DNA of 64,000 bases, taken from the NCBI RefSeq assembly GCF_900258515.1, contig NZ_LT984884.1:532934-596933 (forward strand). The letters run 5' to 3'. This document shows, piece by piece, positions 55,312 through 63,991 of the stretch (its first letter is position 1; every line of letters starts with the position of its first letter). Position numbers and translations under genes: made by a program. The stretch comes from Lentibacillus sp. Marseille-P4043. GTDB lineage: Bacteria; Bacillota; Bacilli; Bacillales; Amphibacillaceae. The notes beneath the pieces are model-generated. The model was not told where the DNA came from and did not search any database. It was given only the letters and a program-made list of their open reading frames with translations.

Positions 55312-55611
55312 TAGGGTTACTTTATAATCGGGTCAGATAAAGGAATAAGTGCAATGAAAAATCAAATATATTCACAGCAACCTTTGTTTATTAGAATGTC
55401 TTTGTGCGCATCCGTTGATACAATTGTTCAATTTAATAATTCCTCACACTACTTTATCGGTCCTCACCGACAATACCCAATGTAATTAAATAAATTCCTT
55501 GAAGTCGGAGACAGCATATTAGGGATATTGAAAATTAAGGAGTTCAGCAATCATTCCTATTTAAAATTCAAAACTACTAAATAATCCTTAAATCTCAGAT
55601 TGTTTATTTCC

Positions 55612-56337
55612 TTACCGAGACATCACTAGGCCACCATTGACAGAAATGATTTGACCAGTAATAAAGCACCATAACAGGTGCAAAGTCACGCGTTGCATCC
55701 CCGAGCTTTCCGCCAAGCGGGATTGCTGAGTAGAGTTCTTGGCCTGCTTCGCCTCCAGCGCCGGTCATAGGCGTAGCGATTGCTGGCACGACAGAATTCG
55801 CTCGGATGCCGTAACGGGCCCACTCTCCAGCGATTGTACGATTCCAAGCCATCACCCCACCCTTAGATGCAGAGTATGCTCCTAACAATGGCATCGGTGA
55901 CAAACCGGCATCCGACCCGAAGTTAAGAATGGTACCCCCAATGTGGCGCATGGTTTTGAAAGCGGTCTGGTTTGTGATAATCGTCCCGCGCAATTGATAT
56001 CCAATATAAAATCAAGGTCTTCATTGGTAAAATCCTCTGCAGCCTTCCGACGCTGTACACCTGCCACGTTTACCAAGACATCGAGCCCATCCATGTCTTC
56101 CACTGCTTCAGCAAACGCAGACTCTACTTCGCTGCGGTCAGAAACATTCGCATGATAAAATTTAGCATTCCCCGAACCTTGGCTGTTTGCCTGCTCTGCA
56201 GCTTGCTGACCTAACTCGTCTTTAATATCCATCAAGGCAACGGTTGCTCCCTCAGAGACAAAGGCTTGGACCGTTTCATAACCCATGCCCTGGGATCCCC
56301 CTGTTACTATAATCTTTTTTCCCTCTAATTCCTTCAT
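55612..56337 (-). pseudogene. SDR family oxidoreductase, frameshifted
   Basis: A short-chain dehydrogenase with the NAD(P) motif TGGSQGMG (residues 12-19), NVAG (about 89), catalytic Ser region and YSASKGG. It is broken twice. Near 55994 the family's N-L-R-G is missing one T (AATTGCGCGGG), shifting the frame. Near 55663 several residues after DFAPVMV are deleted with another shift; the true end FITGQIISVNGGLVMSR then reads in a different frame to TAA at 55614-55612. It follows an alcohol dehydrogenase remnant in the same direction. Confidence 0.82.
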
Positions 56338-56368
56338 TAGAAATACCTATTCCGGGCCTGTCTACCCT

Positions 56369-56565
56369 TTAAGAAGAAATAATGACAACTCGAATAGGGT
56401 TTTCCATTTTTTCGTTTAAATAACAAAGTGCAGTATTGACTCCTTCTAGTGGAAATCTATGTGTAATCGATTTTTTACATTCAGTTTGCCAGTTGCAACA
56501 AGCTCGACTAATTTTTCAATGGCTTGTTTTGTGAACCCATAGGAACCTACAGGGAAAGCTGTTTC
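56369..56565 (-). pseudogene. Zinc-type alcohol dehydrogenase, C-terminal remnant
   Basis: The minus strand reads KFRETAFPVGSYGFTKQAIE and KLVELVATGKLNVK, then after a one-base shift in an A-run SITHRFPLEGVNTALCYLNE and KMENPIRVVIISS, stop at 56371-56369. This is the end of an MDR-type alcohol dehydrogenase. The first 80 percent is absent, and a MarR-type operator (56577-56588) sits directly upstream, as if promoter and gene tail were joined by deletion. Confidence 0.78.
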
Positions 56566-56576
56566 TCTAAATTTAG

Positions 56577-56588
56577 TTAGCCTGCTAA
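56577..56588. promoter_or_regulatory. MarR operator copy 3
   Basis: TTAGCCTGCTAA, a perfect palindrome differing from the other copies only in the central two bases. It precedes the broken alcohol dehydrogenase and SDR genes. Confidence 0.55.
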
Positions 56589-56690
56589 TTTTTTATTAAA
56601 ACAAATTTGCCTTGGTTAAGATATAAAACGACTATCAAGTGACAGAGGGTCGTTTATATCAACAAGACCTGTAAAACAAACGTCACAGAT

Positions 56691-57695
56691 TTAGAACCAG
56701 AGATCAGCAAGCAATTTCATCGACCGAAACTTGTCTTCCGGGTCATACGCATAGGTCATGACAATCAATTCATCAACACCACTGCGCTCAACGAAGTCTT
56801 CAAGTTCCTTACGTACAGTTTCCGGGGAACCGACGGCTTTGACGTTTAGCATGGATTCGGCAAAAGCCCGTTCCTGATCCGATCCCATGTCTTCGGGGGC
56901 CACAGGCGGTTGTAATGGACGGCGATTTCCAGTCCTTACATCTAGGATCATCCGCTGTGTTGTGGTCCAAATGCTCTGAGCCTCTTCATCTGTGGGTGCC
57001 ACGACGACATTGATACCGGCCATGGCATAAGGCTTATCGATGAGTGAGGTTGGTGCTGTTGAATTGAATGACGAGCGATAAAGATCCAGCTTTTTCTCAA
57101 AATCATCCGGGCTGAAATGTGTAGCAAGAGAAAAAGGCAATCCCAATTGGCCAGCAATGGAAGCACCATTCACACTTGAACCCAAAACCCACATCGGTAC
57201 TTTGGTGCCAGTCCCTACGCCTGAAGTCACTCCGGGTACGCTGTGTGCTTGACCTTCATCACTGAACCATCCGATGAGATCATAGATGGAATTTGCAAAA
57301 TCCTGCGGTTCAGCACCAGATCGACTAAGAAGCTGAGCTGTTAATCCGTCTGTTCCTGGTGCCCTCCCTAAACCAAGATCAATTCTGTTAGGAAACATCT
57401 GTGCAAGAGTGCCGAAATCCTCAGCAACTTGCAAAGGTGCATGGTTAGGCAACATAATGCCACCTGAGCCTACTCGAATTCGATCCGTCATCGCTGCAGC
57501 ACGAGTGATCAGTACCGAAGTTGCCATGGATGCCAAATACGTGCCATTGTGATGCTCTGCAAACCACATTCTCTTATAGCCGAGTTTATCTGCCAGCTGA
57601 GCTGTCTCCATGGATGCGTCAATGGCATCGCTGACTGTTCTTCCTTCAGAGACACTGACAAGATCAAGCACGTTCAATGGTATATGTTTTGTCAT
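56691..57695 (-). CDS. LLM class flavin-dependent oxidoreductase 2
   Basis: A 334-aa luciferase-like monooxygenase: VLDLVSVSEGRTVSDAIDAS start, RMWFAEHHNGTYLASMA (about 42-58), IRVGSGGIMLPNHAPL, IDLGLGRAPGTDG. Same YvbT-like subfamily as the gene at 32237. It would oxidise a small molecule with FMNH2 and O2. I chose the ATG at 57695 after AGGGGTGATTGAA. It lies between the broken dehydrogenase genes and MarR 2, all on the minus strand. Confidence 0.88.
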   Translation of the reverse strand: MTKHIPLNVLDLVSVSEGRTVSDAIDASMETAQLADKLGYKRMWFAEHHNGTYLASMATSVLITRAAAMTDRIRVGSGGIMLPNHAPLQVAEDFGTLAQMFPNRIDLGLGRAPGTDGLTAQLLSRSGAEPQDFANSIYDLIGWFSDEGQAHSVPGVTSGVGTGTKVPMWVLGSSVNGASIAGQLGLPFSLATHFSPDDFEKKLDLYRSSFNSTAPTSLIDKPYAMAGINVVVAPTDEEAQSIWTTTQRMILDVRTGNRRPLQPPVAPEDMGSDQERAFAESMLNVKAVGSPETVRKELEDFVERSGVDELIVMTYAYDPEDKFRSMKLLADLWF

Positions 57696-57786
57696 TTCAA
57701 TCACCCCTATATATTTTTTCTATTGATACAACAATTGGTTTTAAACTCGACTTTTGCAGTGAATAAATTGGCTAAACTATCAAGCT

Positions 57787-58206
57787 TTATTTAGAAATAT
57801 TTTCAACCATTTGTTGCAAAAGACGATGCAGCAGTAAGCGTTCCTCGGGCAATATGTCATCCAACATTTTTTCTTGCTCATTTCTTAAAACTTCTTGAAC
57901 GGGTTGCTGCAATGCGCGCCCTTCAGAGGTTAAATAAACCCTGCTCACCCTGCCATCTTCGCCACCACGCTGTCGAGAAATCAAGCCGTTGTCTTCAAGC
58001 TTCTTGATCATATTCGTTACAGTAAGAGGTTCACAACCCATGCGTTCACTCAGCTGACTCTGTGTAACGCCCTCTCCCTTCCAAAGTTCACGTAATGCAT
58101 GATCTTGACCCACGTAAACATTGAATGGGCGCAATGAACTGGAATAACTTCGTCGTCTTCGGGCACATAACTTATCAAGAAGCTCACGAATATCATCGGC
58201 TACCAT
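57787..58206 (-). CDS. MarR family transcriptional regulator 2
   Basis: A 139-aa MarR protein, paralogue of the one at 54564: KGEGVTQSQLSERMGCEPLT and RGGEDGRVSRVYLTSEGRAL are the recognition helix and wing. The ATG is 24 bp from the operator TTAGCAAGCTAA (58230-58241). It is probably co-transcribed with the LLM gene downstream (91-bp gap). Paralogous repressors sharing one operator suggest duplication of a regulator-target unit. Confidence 0.88.
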   Translation of the reverse strand: MVADDIRELLDKLCARRRRSYSSSLRPFNVYVGQDHALRELWKGEGVTQSQLSERMGCEPLTVTNMIKKLEDNGLISRQRGGEDGRVSRVYLTSEGRALQQPVQEVLRNEQEKMLDDILPEERLLLHRLLQQMVENISK

Positions 58207-58229
58207 AAGCAGCTTTCAATAATATTTGG

Positions 58230-58241
58230 TTAGCAAGCTAA
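58230..58241. promoter_or_regulatory. MarR operator copy 4
   Basis: TTAGCAAGCTAA, identical to copy 1, in the MarR 2 promoter region. Confidence 0.6.
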
Positions 58242-58448
58242 ATATATCGCAATTCTTTATTTACGTCAAATAATGCCCTTTTTTAGATAATGGAAGAGTC
58301 CGAAAGTATCAAAATCATTGCCATCCCCTATTTCAGATACAAGCTAGAAGACCATTTTTGAAAATATGTTGATTTATATATTCATCTTAGAAGTGGGGTG
58401 TTTCCTTTTAAGAGTATACATATCAAATTTGTAAAATAATAACAGTAA

Positions 58449-58830
58449 ATGATCTCAGGAGATGAAATATTGAAACATACGCTAATACCTATTTTTATTA
58501 CATTATTGCAGCAATTCTTCTGGGGCAATTGGAGACATTGGAAGAAAATATTACCCAACAATTTTGTTTGTCATGTTATTGGATCTTTTTGCAAGCACCT
58601 TAATGTACAGACTTTCACTCTGGAAATTTGAGGGGTCAATCATTATACCCAATGATACCTTAACCGAACTATTTGCTTGCTTTTGTTGTAATCCCAATGA
58701 CTGTATTGATCTTTCTTACAAATCTCCCAAAAAAGTGGACACCACAGTCGGCCACTGTGGGCATAGTTGGTGGGGATACTGTTGTATATGGTAACTTAAA
58801 ATTGAACCACAATGACAATTGAAAATATGA
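58449..58830 (+). pseudogene. CBO0543-type membrane protein remnant
   Basis: Pieces in three frames align to the small CBO0543 family of Bacillus/Clostridium membrane proteins: TYFYYIIAAILL, then WGNWRHWKK, then YYPTILFVMLLDLFASTLMY and RLSLWKFEG, and finally AFVVIPMTVLIFLTNLPKKW ending at TGA near 58819. At least three single-base shifts break it. A ribosome site (AGGAGATG) survives at the start. Confidence 0.65.
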
Positions 58831-59174
58831 AATGATTTTTCATCGCAAATTTAAATTATTTAGTAGCCGAATAACCCAAAATCCAACCTTTCATATTCTA
58901 CAATATGGCCGATTGTTGAATTGTCACAATCCCAATTTAAACGCCATTCTCGTTTTTTTCATTAAATGGCCTATTTGCGTATACCCTTAGGCAACCTCCA
59001 TAGATGAGGCATATCCAAGGGGGGTTAAAACTTCGCAACTATTTTCAACACATCGGGACTTTGTTTTAAATATCACATCTTTTCTTTTCAAGGGCACAGT
59101 ATACCCCATTATTATTATCAAATGGAAATCGCAGTAGTAAAGTAAACTCTTTGAAGTAAAAGGTACAAGCTACA
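58831..59174. other. Gene-free gap
   Basis: An AT-rich stretch between the CBO0543 remnant and tnsE. I see no gene, repeat or clear Tn7 left-end site; TAAAGTAAACTC at about 59139 is only a weak resemblance to the AATAAAGTTT sites at 61804-61966. Confidence 0.4.
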
Positions 59175-60708
59175 TTATGAAAATTTACTTAACAAAATCG
59201 CAGCCCTATGTTGAATCCCTTTACTACTATGTTTAGCTTTTATTATTTTAATTCCTTGAGATTCTAAGTATGCTAATGACTTACTAGTCCAAGTGCCACT
59301 AGCATTTACAAGGTTTATGAGTAAATTATGATAAATTGTATTCCAATCTTGTTTCGAAGGAAAAGATAAAATAAGAGTAGATAAGGAACGGTTCTCGCGT
59401 TCCACCTCAATAACATTAAAGCGACCGCCACGCGTCATATATACTTCAGCAATAACATAACGCCTTTTTGTAACCCCATCGCTAAGCTTTGTAAACTTTC
59501 GTTCTCCTAGCCCTTCTGGTAACACATCGGTAAACGCCCGAATTACTTTCACCTCAGGATATTGCTCCAGCACCTTCAAAACATTAATAAAATCTTGTAA
59601 TTCCCCCTGAGCCTTAATTTCGTGTAACATTTGATGCTCCAACCCTCTTGCTAGTTCCTGACCGCCGCTATCCGCTGTGGAACGAATGGAATCATTGTCA
59701 CCATAGTACCTTTTTGTATTTTCATCCTCTTCTAATCGTTGCTTGAAGGTCCCGCGTTTGATCCGTTCGACTCTTGGGAATGAGGTATATTCATGGCTTA
59801 ATTGATTCATGTGCACAAAGTCAAAATCCTCCGTGGATCCATCTACCTGTTCATCTAATGTAAAACCTTCTTCATCCTTGTTTTTATTTATTGAGCGATA
59901 TGTATATTTTTTCGCTTCCTTCGAATTTTCTTTATCTTGGATTTCCGGATGTGAAATCGAGATATTTTCATATGGAATATGCTTGTTCTTTACATTCACA
60001 ATTTGTAATACCGTCCATGTGTTATTGTTCTCCTTCACGCGAGCAGTTATCGTGATTGGTTGTGTGAAATTCCATTCAAATCTCAATGTCTTTTCCTGTA
60101 ACCATGAGAAGGCAAGACTTTCATAGACCTGACGCAAATCGCGATTCGTTAATAACCAAATCAATTGATATAGGAATGCTCTTTTGGTGTATTTCAATTC
60201 ATACAGTGATGAAAAACTAAGATGAATTTTATTTGGTGCATATGTTTCAGTGAAGAACTGCGGAAATGAATTGGATTCAAATAAACGATATAAAAGAAAG
60301 CCATTTGGTGCTAATATACTGCGCAACACTTCAATCACTGGCAGAATAACAGTTTCGCCGTCATTGTTGAATATAAAACTTCGGGAAGTTGCAGAATCAT
60401 TATTTCCTTGGATTTTCCAAGGTCTTTCGTAATATCTGGGACTGTCCGGATAAATAGTAATATCCACTTCTTGTGCTCCTTGGGGTGGCTGACTTGTGGT
60501 AATGACACCATCACTATAATAATGTTGGATAGCCAAGCAAGGTAACGTACCCCAGTCCAATAGTACCTTCTTTGTAACTCCCTTTGATTGAAAATACGCA
60601 TACAGCATAATTTTATTATCATAACGAAAAGGATCTCCAACCCAAATCAGCCTTGCTTTTTCTGCGTCCATATTTTCTAAACAATATTGCTGAATAATCG
60701 ACCAACCC
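59175..60708 (-). CDS. tnsE: TnsE-like Tn7 target-selection protein, 5' end lost
   Basis: About 500 residues of a TnsE homologue. The start region has ARLIWVGDPFRYDNKIMLYA; the middle has RSFIFNNDGETVILPVIEVL and TNRDLRQVYESLAFSW; the conserved C-terminal domain has VERIKRGTFKQRLEED, DSGGQELARGLEH, VKVIRAFTDVLPEGLGERKF and FNVIEVERENRSLSTLI. Tn7 TnsE (538 aa) directs transposition to replicating DNA and conjugal plasmids via the sliding clamp. The frame stays open into a tnsB fragment at its 5' side but has no own start or ribosome site there, so it is probably silent. tnsC and tnsD are missing. Confidence 0.8.
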
Positions 60709-60837
60709 TCATTCCTTTTTTGGCATCGAACTAATTGCATCAATATCGACGATAAACACATGGGACTCTTCCACTTCGATGATACGAATCCGTTTAGAAT
60801 CCACTGCATATTGAAAAACTTGATTAATATAAATCAT
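60709..60837 (-). pseudogene. tnsB: tnsB N-terminal fragment
   Basis: A 42-residue frame, MIYINQVFQYAVDSKRIRII then EVEESHVFIVDIDAISS, begins with an ATGA overlap with the tnsA stop (60834-60837). That is the usual tnsA-tnsB coupling. The sequence resembles the start of TnsB transposases. It stops at 60711-60709, after which the DNA reads as tnsE in another frame. About 650 TnsB residues including the DDE domain are gone. Confidence 0.65.
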
Positions 60838-61673
60838 CCATATTTCACCTTCTTTAAGCTACTTTCATCAATATACTTAATTTCAATTGAGTGCTCTAGA
60901 TTTAGTGGCTTTTGCATATCAATGACAATAATTTTTCTAGCAAGCAGATGATAAAGGAGTGTAACACCACTACCAATTTGAAGGTGTGTATCTAAATCAA
61001 ATTCATTCGTAATGGTTCTTATACTTATTGAACTATCTAGCAATCTATTTAACAAAGACATTGCTAAATCCTCAATATGTTGTGGGCTAAGTTGTTGAAA
61101 CACATCGTAATCATTGATCTTGTAATAATCATGGATATAGCTAATATTTCTCGCCATGGTCTTATTAATCTCCTCCTCTGTTACAATCCCCCAACCAACA
61201 CCTTTACGCTCCCAATATTCCCGTTCAATTTCAAATTTCTCTAACACACGTTCTTCTAGTAGCTTATCTTTCATTTTGATAGTATGAGCAACTTCAAATA
61301 CGCCTTGTCCCTTGTTAACAGTTAATAAAAAATCTGTTGTCATTACAATAGGTTCACCTGTTTTCGGATCAGATGGGTGTTTAATTCCAAGCTCTTCCGC
61401 AATGACAATAGTCTCTTCTTATGGTAATAAAGGAAATTGTTCTCGAATATCTAATACAACATCGGAAAATTCAGTCATATAAAAATAGTTTCGTTCCAAA
61501 TCAGATAAAAATTCATGTTGTCTTCCGGTTTTTATACCTTTTAATCTCGTTGACCGACCTAATGATGAAACATCTTGAATATTTAGCCATGGCTTATAGT
61601 CTACTCCACTGCCGGTTCCCCTACCTTCTTTAATCCACTTATCGACTTTAGATATTCTTTTTCGTTTGGACAT
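60834..61673 (-). pseudogene. tnsA: TnsA endonuclease, internal stop
   Basis: Together the frames give a 279-residue TnsA (Tn7 TnsA is 273): GVDYKPWLNIQDVSSLGRST, RLKGIKTGRQHEFLSDLERN, YFYMTEFSDVVLDIREQFPL, then an in-frame TAA at 61421-61419, then EETIVIAEELGIKHPSDPKT and VMTTDFLLTVNK. Candidate catalytic residues are Glu in LSDLERN, Asp in MTTDFL and Lys in HTIKMKDK. The C-terminal winged-helix part is intact. TnsA cuts the 5' ends of the transposon. A single nonsense codon separates the halves. The ATG follows AAAGGGGTG inside a hairpin. Confidence 0.85.
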
Positions 61674-61679
61674 AAAAAC

Positions 61680-61709
61680 ACCCCTTTAGACAAAAATATC
61701 CAAAGGGGT
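61680..61709 (-). promoter_or_regulatory. Hairpin covering the tnsA ribosome site
   Basis: ACCCCTTT (61680-61687 on the plus strand) pairs with AAAGGGGT (61702-61709). On the minus strand the second arm, AAAGGGGTG followed by TTTTT, is both ribosome site and T-run. It could act as terminator or as translation block for tnsA. Confidence 0.55.
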
Positions 61710-61710
61710 A

Positions 61711-61790
61711 AAACGGTGCAACTTTTTTATAAACAGTTAATCTTTTTTATAAACGGTCGAACTTTTTTACAAACGGTTAAACTTTATTTC
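61711..61790 (-). repeat. Four tandem 20-bp TnsB-type sites (right end of Tn7-like element)
   Basis: Exact 20-bp periodicity: AAACGGTGCAACTTTTTTAT, AAACAGTTAATCTTTTTTAT, AAACGGTCGAACTTTTTTAC and AAACGGTTAAACTTTATTTC at 61711, 61731, 61751 and 61771. Four overlapping TnsB sites next to tnsA is the layout of the Tn7 right end. The terminal trinucleotide expected about 11 bp beyond is not found; the next element's TGT begins at 61795. Confidence 0.75.
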
Positions 61791-61803
61791 AAAGTGTTAA
61801 ATT

Positions 61804-61966
61804 AGAATAAAGTTTGCAGAAACGAGTAAATACGTCCATCCCTTGCCATATATAGCCTCAAAGGCATTACCCAACTTATTTCATGAGAATAAAGTTTGCA
61901 CAAAGATTTGCTCGTTTTAAGTCAGAAATGAAATCAATAAATAATAAAGATAAGAATAAAGTTTGC
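61804..61966 (+). repeat. Three spaced TnsB-type sites
   Basis: AGAATAAAGTTTGC occurs exactly at 61804-61817, 61886-61899 and 61953-61966 in direct orientation. Tn7 left ends carry three spaced TnsB sites with the core AATAAAGT. Confidence 0.7.
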
Positions 61967-62150
61967 TTAAACATAGAGGAGAGATCACCAAACAAAGAGA
62001 GTAACCTAAACCTCATGAAGGCACCTTACGGTGACACCTGAACCAAAACCGATTCTTGACTTCTGATTGTTATAGGGTAATGCAGTTCTTTACTACCCTT
62101 GGAATACGGTATAATTGCCATGTTAATTAGTTATCAAGGGTGGGCATTAA

Positions 62151-62477
62151 ATGATTTACACAATTGTATTGTTTATATTTGCTGGATTTGCAGAGATTGG
62201 TGGAGGTTATCTTATCTGGCTATGGTTAAGAGAAGGTAAGCCATTTTATTGGGGTGCTTTCGGAGGACTAGCCTTAGCGTTATATGGTATTATTGCCACA
62301 TTTCAAACATTCCCATCATTCGGCAGAGTATATGCTGCCTATGGAGGAGTATTTATTGTTCTTTCTGTATTGTGGGGATGGGGGATTGATAAAAGAACAC
62401 CTGATTTATACGATTGGATAGGTGCTGGTATATGTTTAGTGGGTGTTTCAGTAATGTTATTTGCACCTCGCCAATAA
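62151..62477 (+). CDS. ynfA: YnfA family (UPF0060) membrane protein
   Basis: A complete 108-aa protein with four membrane helices and the YnfA pattern: [19 protein letters not shown] (residues about 12-30), [39 protein letters not shown] and [16 protein letters not shown]. YnfA proteins are SMR-superfamily relatives, some implicated in efflux. A TATAAT box is at about 62110 and AAGGGTGGGC precedes the ATG. It is the only protein gene within the Tn7-ended segment, so it looks like cargo. Confidence 0.9.
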   Translation: MIYTIVLFIFAGFAEIGGGYLIWLWLREGKPFYWGAFGGLALALYGIIATFQTFPSFGRVYAAYGGVFIVLSVLWGWGIDKRTPDLYDWIGAGICLVGVSVMLFAPRQ

Positions 62478-62669
62478 AGTAAAAAGACAAGAATACATTG
62501 AAGGGAAATCAACTAACGAAGGTGTATCCCGAACCGTGTAGGTGTGAGTTTGAAAGAAGGTCTTACGATGTCCACTATCCTCCTAAATCCCTTTTCCCTC
62601 TTACTCTTTTTCATTTTTCTAAAATGGAACTAATTTTTAATAAGTAGAGTTATGTATTTGGGAGACAGG

Positions 62670-63250
62670 CTTTTCTGTTTATTTTCACCTTTATCAAATA
62701 AAATAGAACCGAGAAGAGGTATCGTAGATACATTTCCCCGATTCGTTAGACTAATACATCAGCCTAATACATAGTTGGCTCCCTCTTCCCCTGCCTTGGA
62801 CAGTTACTTAATGTATAAGAGAGTTGTAAACTTGCAGATACAGATAATCCATTAGTATACCTTACGGTTTCCCTTGTACCACCACAATTCACCTACTTAC
62901 CACATGACCTATGCCTAATCATTTATTTATATATTTATTTATTTTTTATGGGCGAGTGCTTCTTTATGAAGCATGTTATACACTTCTGGACGTGGGTTTC
63001 CCTTGATTGAGTTGGTTTGAATGCTCTTCAGAGAAAAAGGGGGACGTCCCTTGTGTTGTACTTATGCAGGGATTATCCTCCCCGTAAGGGTAAGCCTGAT
63101 CCTCTCAGGGAACCTCGTTAAGACTCAGTTTTATATAAAAAAGCCCTGTAATTATATCCATACTCTGGATACACTCAGGGGGCTCTGTATAAACTTTTTT
63201 CTTTATAAACAGATTTTTTCCCATACTTCAAACTTCAGTTTGGTTTGACA
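62670..63250 (-). repeat. Tandem non-coding module, unit 1
   Basis: Diverged direct duplicate of 63300-63991. Shared landmarks in order (plus strand): ATTTTCACCTTT, ACCGAGAA..GATAC, CGATTCG, CAT..ACTGGCTCCC-like, ACCTTACGGTT, ATTTATTT, CCCGTAAGGG, AAAAAAGCCC, TCTGGATACACTCA, GGGGCTCTGTATAAAC. Read on the minus strand it opens with degenerate TnsB-like 20-bp sites (TGTCAAAC at 63250), then a terminator-like hairpin (AGCCCCCTGAG ... ACAGGGCTTTTTT), and closes with CGGTTCTATTTT near 62705. The units share no open frame, which suggests an RNA or DNA role. Confidence 0.55.
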
Positions 63251-63299
63251 CCCACATATAATGAACACATTTTAAAAGCAATACCACAATCAACATGCA

Positions 63300-63991
63300 T
63301 CCTTATCCATTATTTTCACCTTTGGCTGTGAAAGTAATTCTAAAACCTTCTCCAAATAAAAAAACCGAGAAAAGATATCCTAGATACGTTCCCGATTCGA
63401 TAGTCTATATATCAGACTCATACATAGACTGGCTCCCACTTCCCTTTTTTGAAAAATCATTTTCAGATTGTAAGTGGGGGATAAGTGAGACTGACACTTT
63501 ATTAACAGAAGTTACATAGGAGACAATAAGAAACCTTACGGTTCACCAATACCACCCAGTTCCCTTGTGATATCCCCGTATAGACTTGGCTGTCATACAG
63601 TGGTATCCCATGCTCTGGACAAACAAGAACCCCCGATACCTGATGACTCCTCTTACATGACCAATCCCTTATTATTTATATAAATTTATTTCATAGGAGA
63701 AACCACTTGAAGCATTTTACACGTTACAGGGTGTGGGCATTCGTTCATTGAATTAGTTTCGGGTCTGTATACCTTTAGAGAGACATAGGGACATTCCTTT
63801 CACCCTACTTACTCAAGGGTTACTCTTCCCGTAAGGGAATTCCCTACAGATACCTCATTATGGCCATAAATCCACATAAAAAACCCCGTTTATACATCCA
63901 TATACTGGATACACTCACGGGGCTTTATGCAAACTTTATTCTTCTTATGCAGACTTTTTTCTTATTCTGCAAACTTTATTTTGTTTTAACA
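63300..63991 (-). repeat. Tandem non-coding module, unit 2
   Basis: Same order of landmarks as unit 1. On the minus strand: TnsB-type sites, hairpin CCCCGTGAG ... ACGGGGTTTTTT (about 63867-63925), then about 500 nt rich in short complementary pairs (GGGAATTCCCTTACGGGAAG, GAACCGTAAGGTTTC). It ends with TCGGGAA ... TTCTCGG followed by T7 near 63358, a plausible terminator. Start and end signals on one strand suggest a roughly 500-600 nt RNA. I cannot assign a known RNA family. Confidence 0.5.
63929..63982 (-). repeat. Three tandem 20-bp TnsB-type sites
   Basis: GCAAACTTTATTCT (63929), GCAGACTTTTTTCT (63949) and GCAAACTTTATTTT (63969) repeat every 20 bp and are the inverse of the sites at 61804-61966. 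The segment end TTTTAACA follows at 63991. Confidence 0.7.

Larger units (their letters stand above)
61795..63991. mobile_element. 2.2-kb segment with Tn7-type ends, no transposase
   Basis: Both ends start 5'-TGTTAAA and match over 23 bp with three differences: TGTTAAATTAGAATAAAG then TTTGC at 61795-61817, and on the minus strand TGTTAAAACAAAATAAAG then TTTGC at 63991-63969. One side has three spaced sites, the other three tandem 20-bp sites, as in Tn7 left and right ends. Inside are ynfA and two copies of a non-coding module. The 5-bp flanks (CAAAG, TAGTT) do not match, so simple insertion is not proven. Confidence 0.55.

Noticed and set aside
59175..60809. TnsE frame taken as a complete 544-residue gene
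   Set aside because: The first 30 or so codons (60809-60710) are out-of-frame tnsB sequence; there is no ribosome site, so the apparent start is an artefact of the deletion junction.
63021..63519. Two plus-strand frames of 74-75 codons
   Set aside because: They lie in the tandem non-coding module and are not preserved between its two copies.
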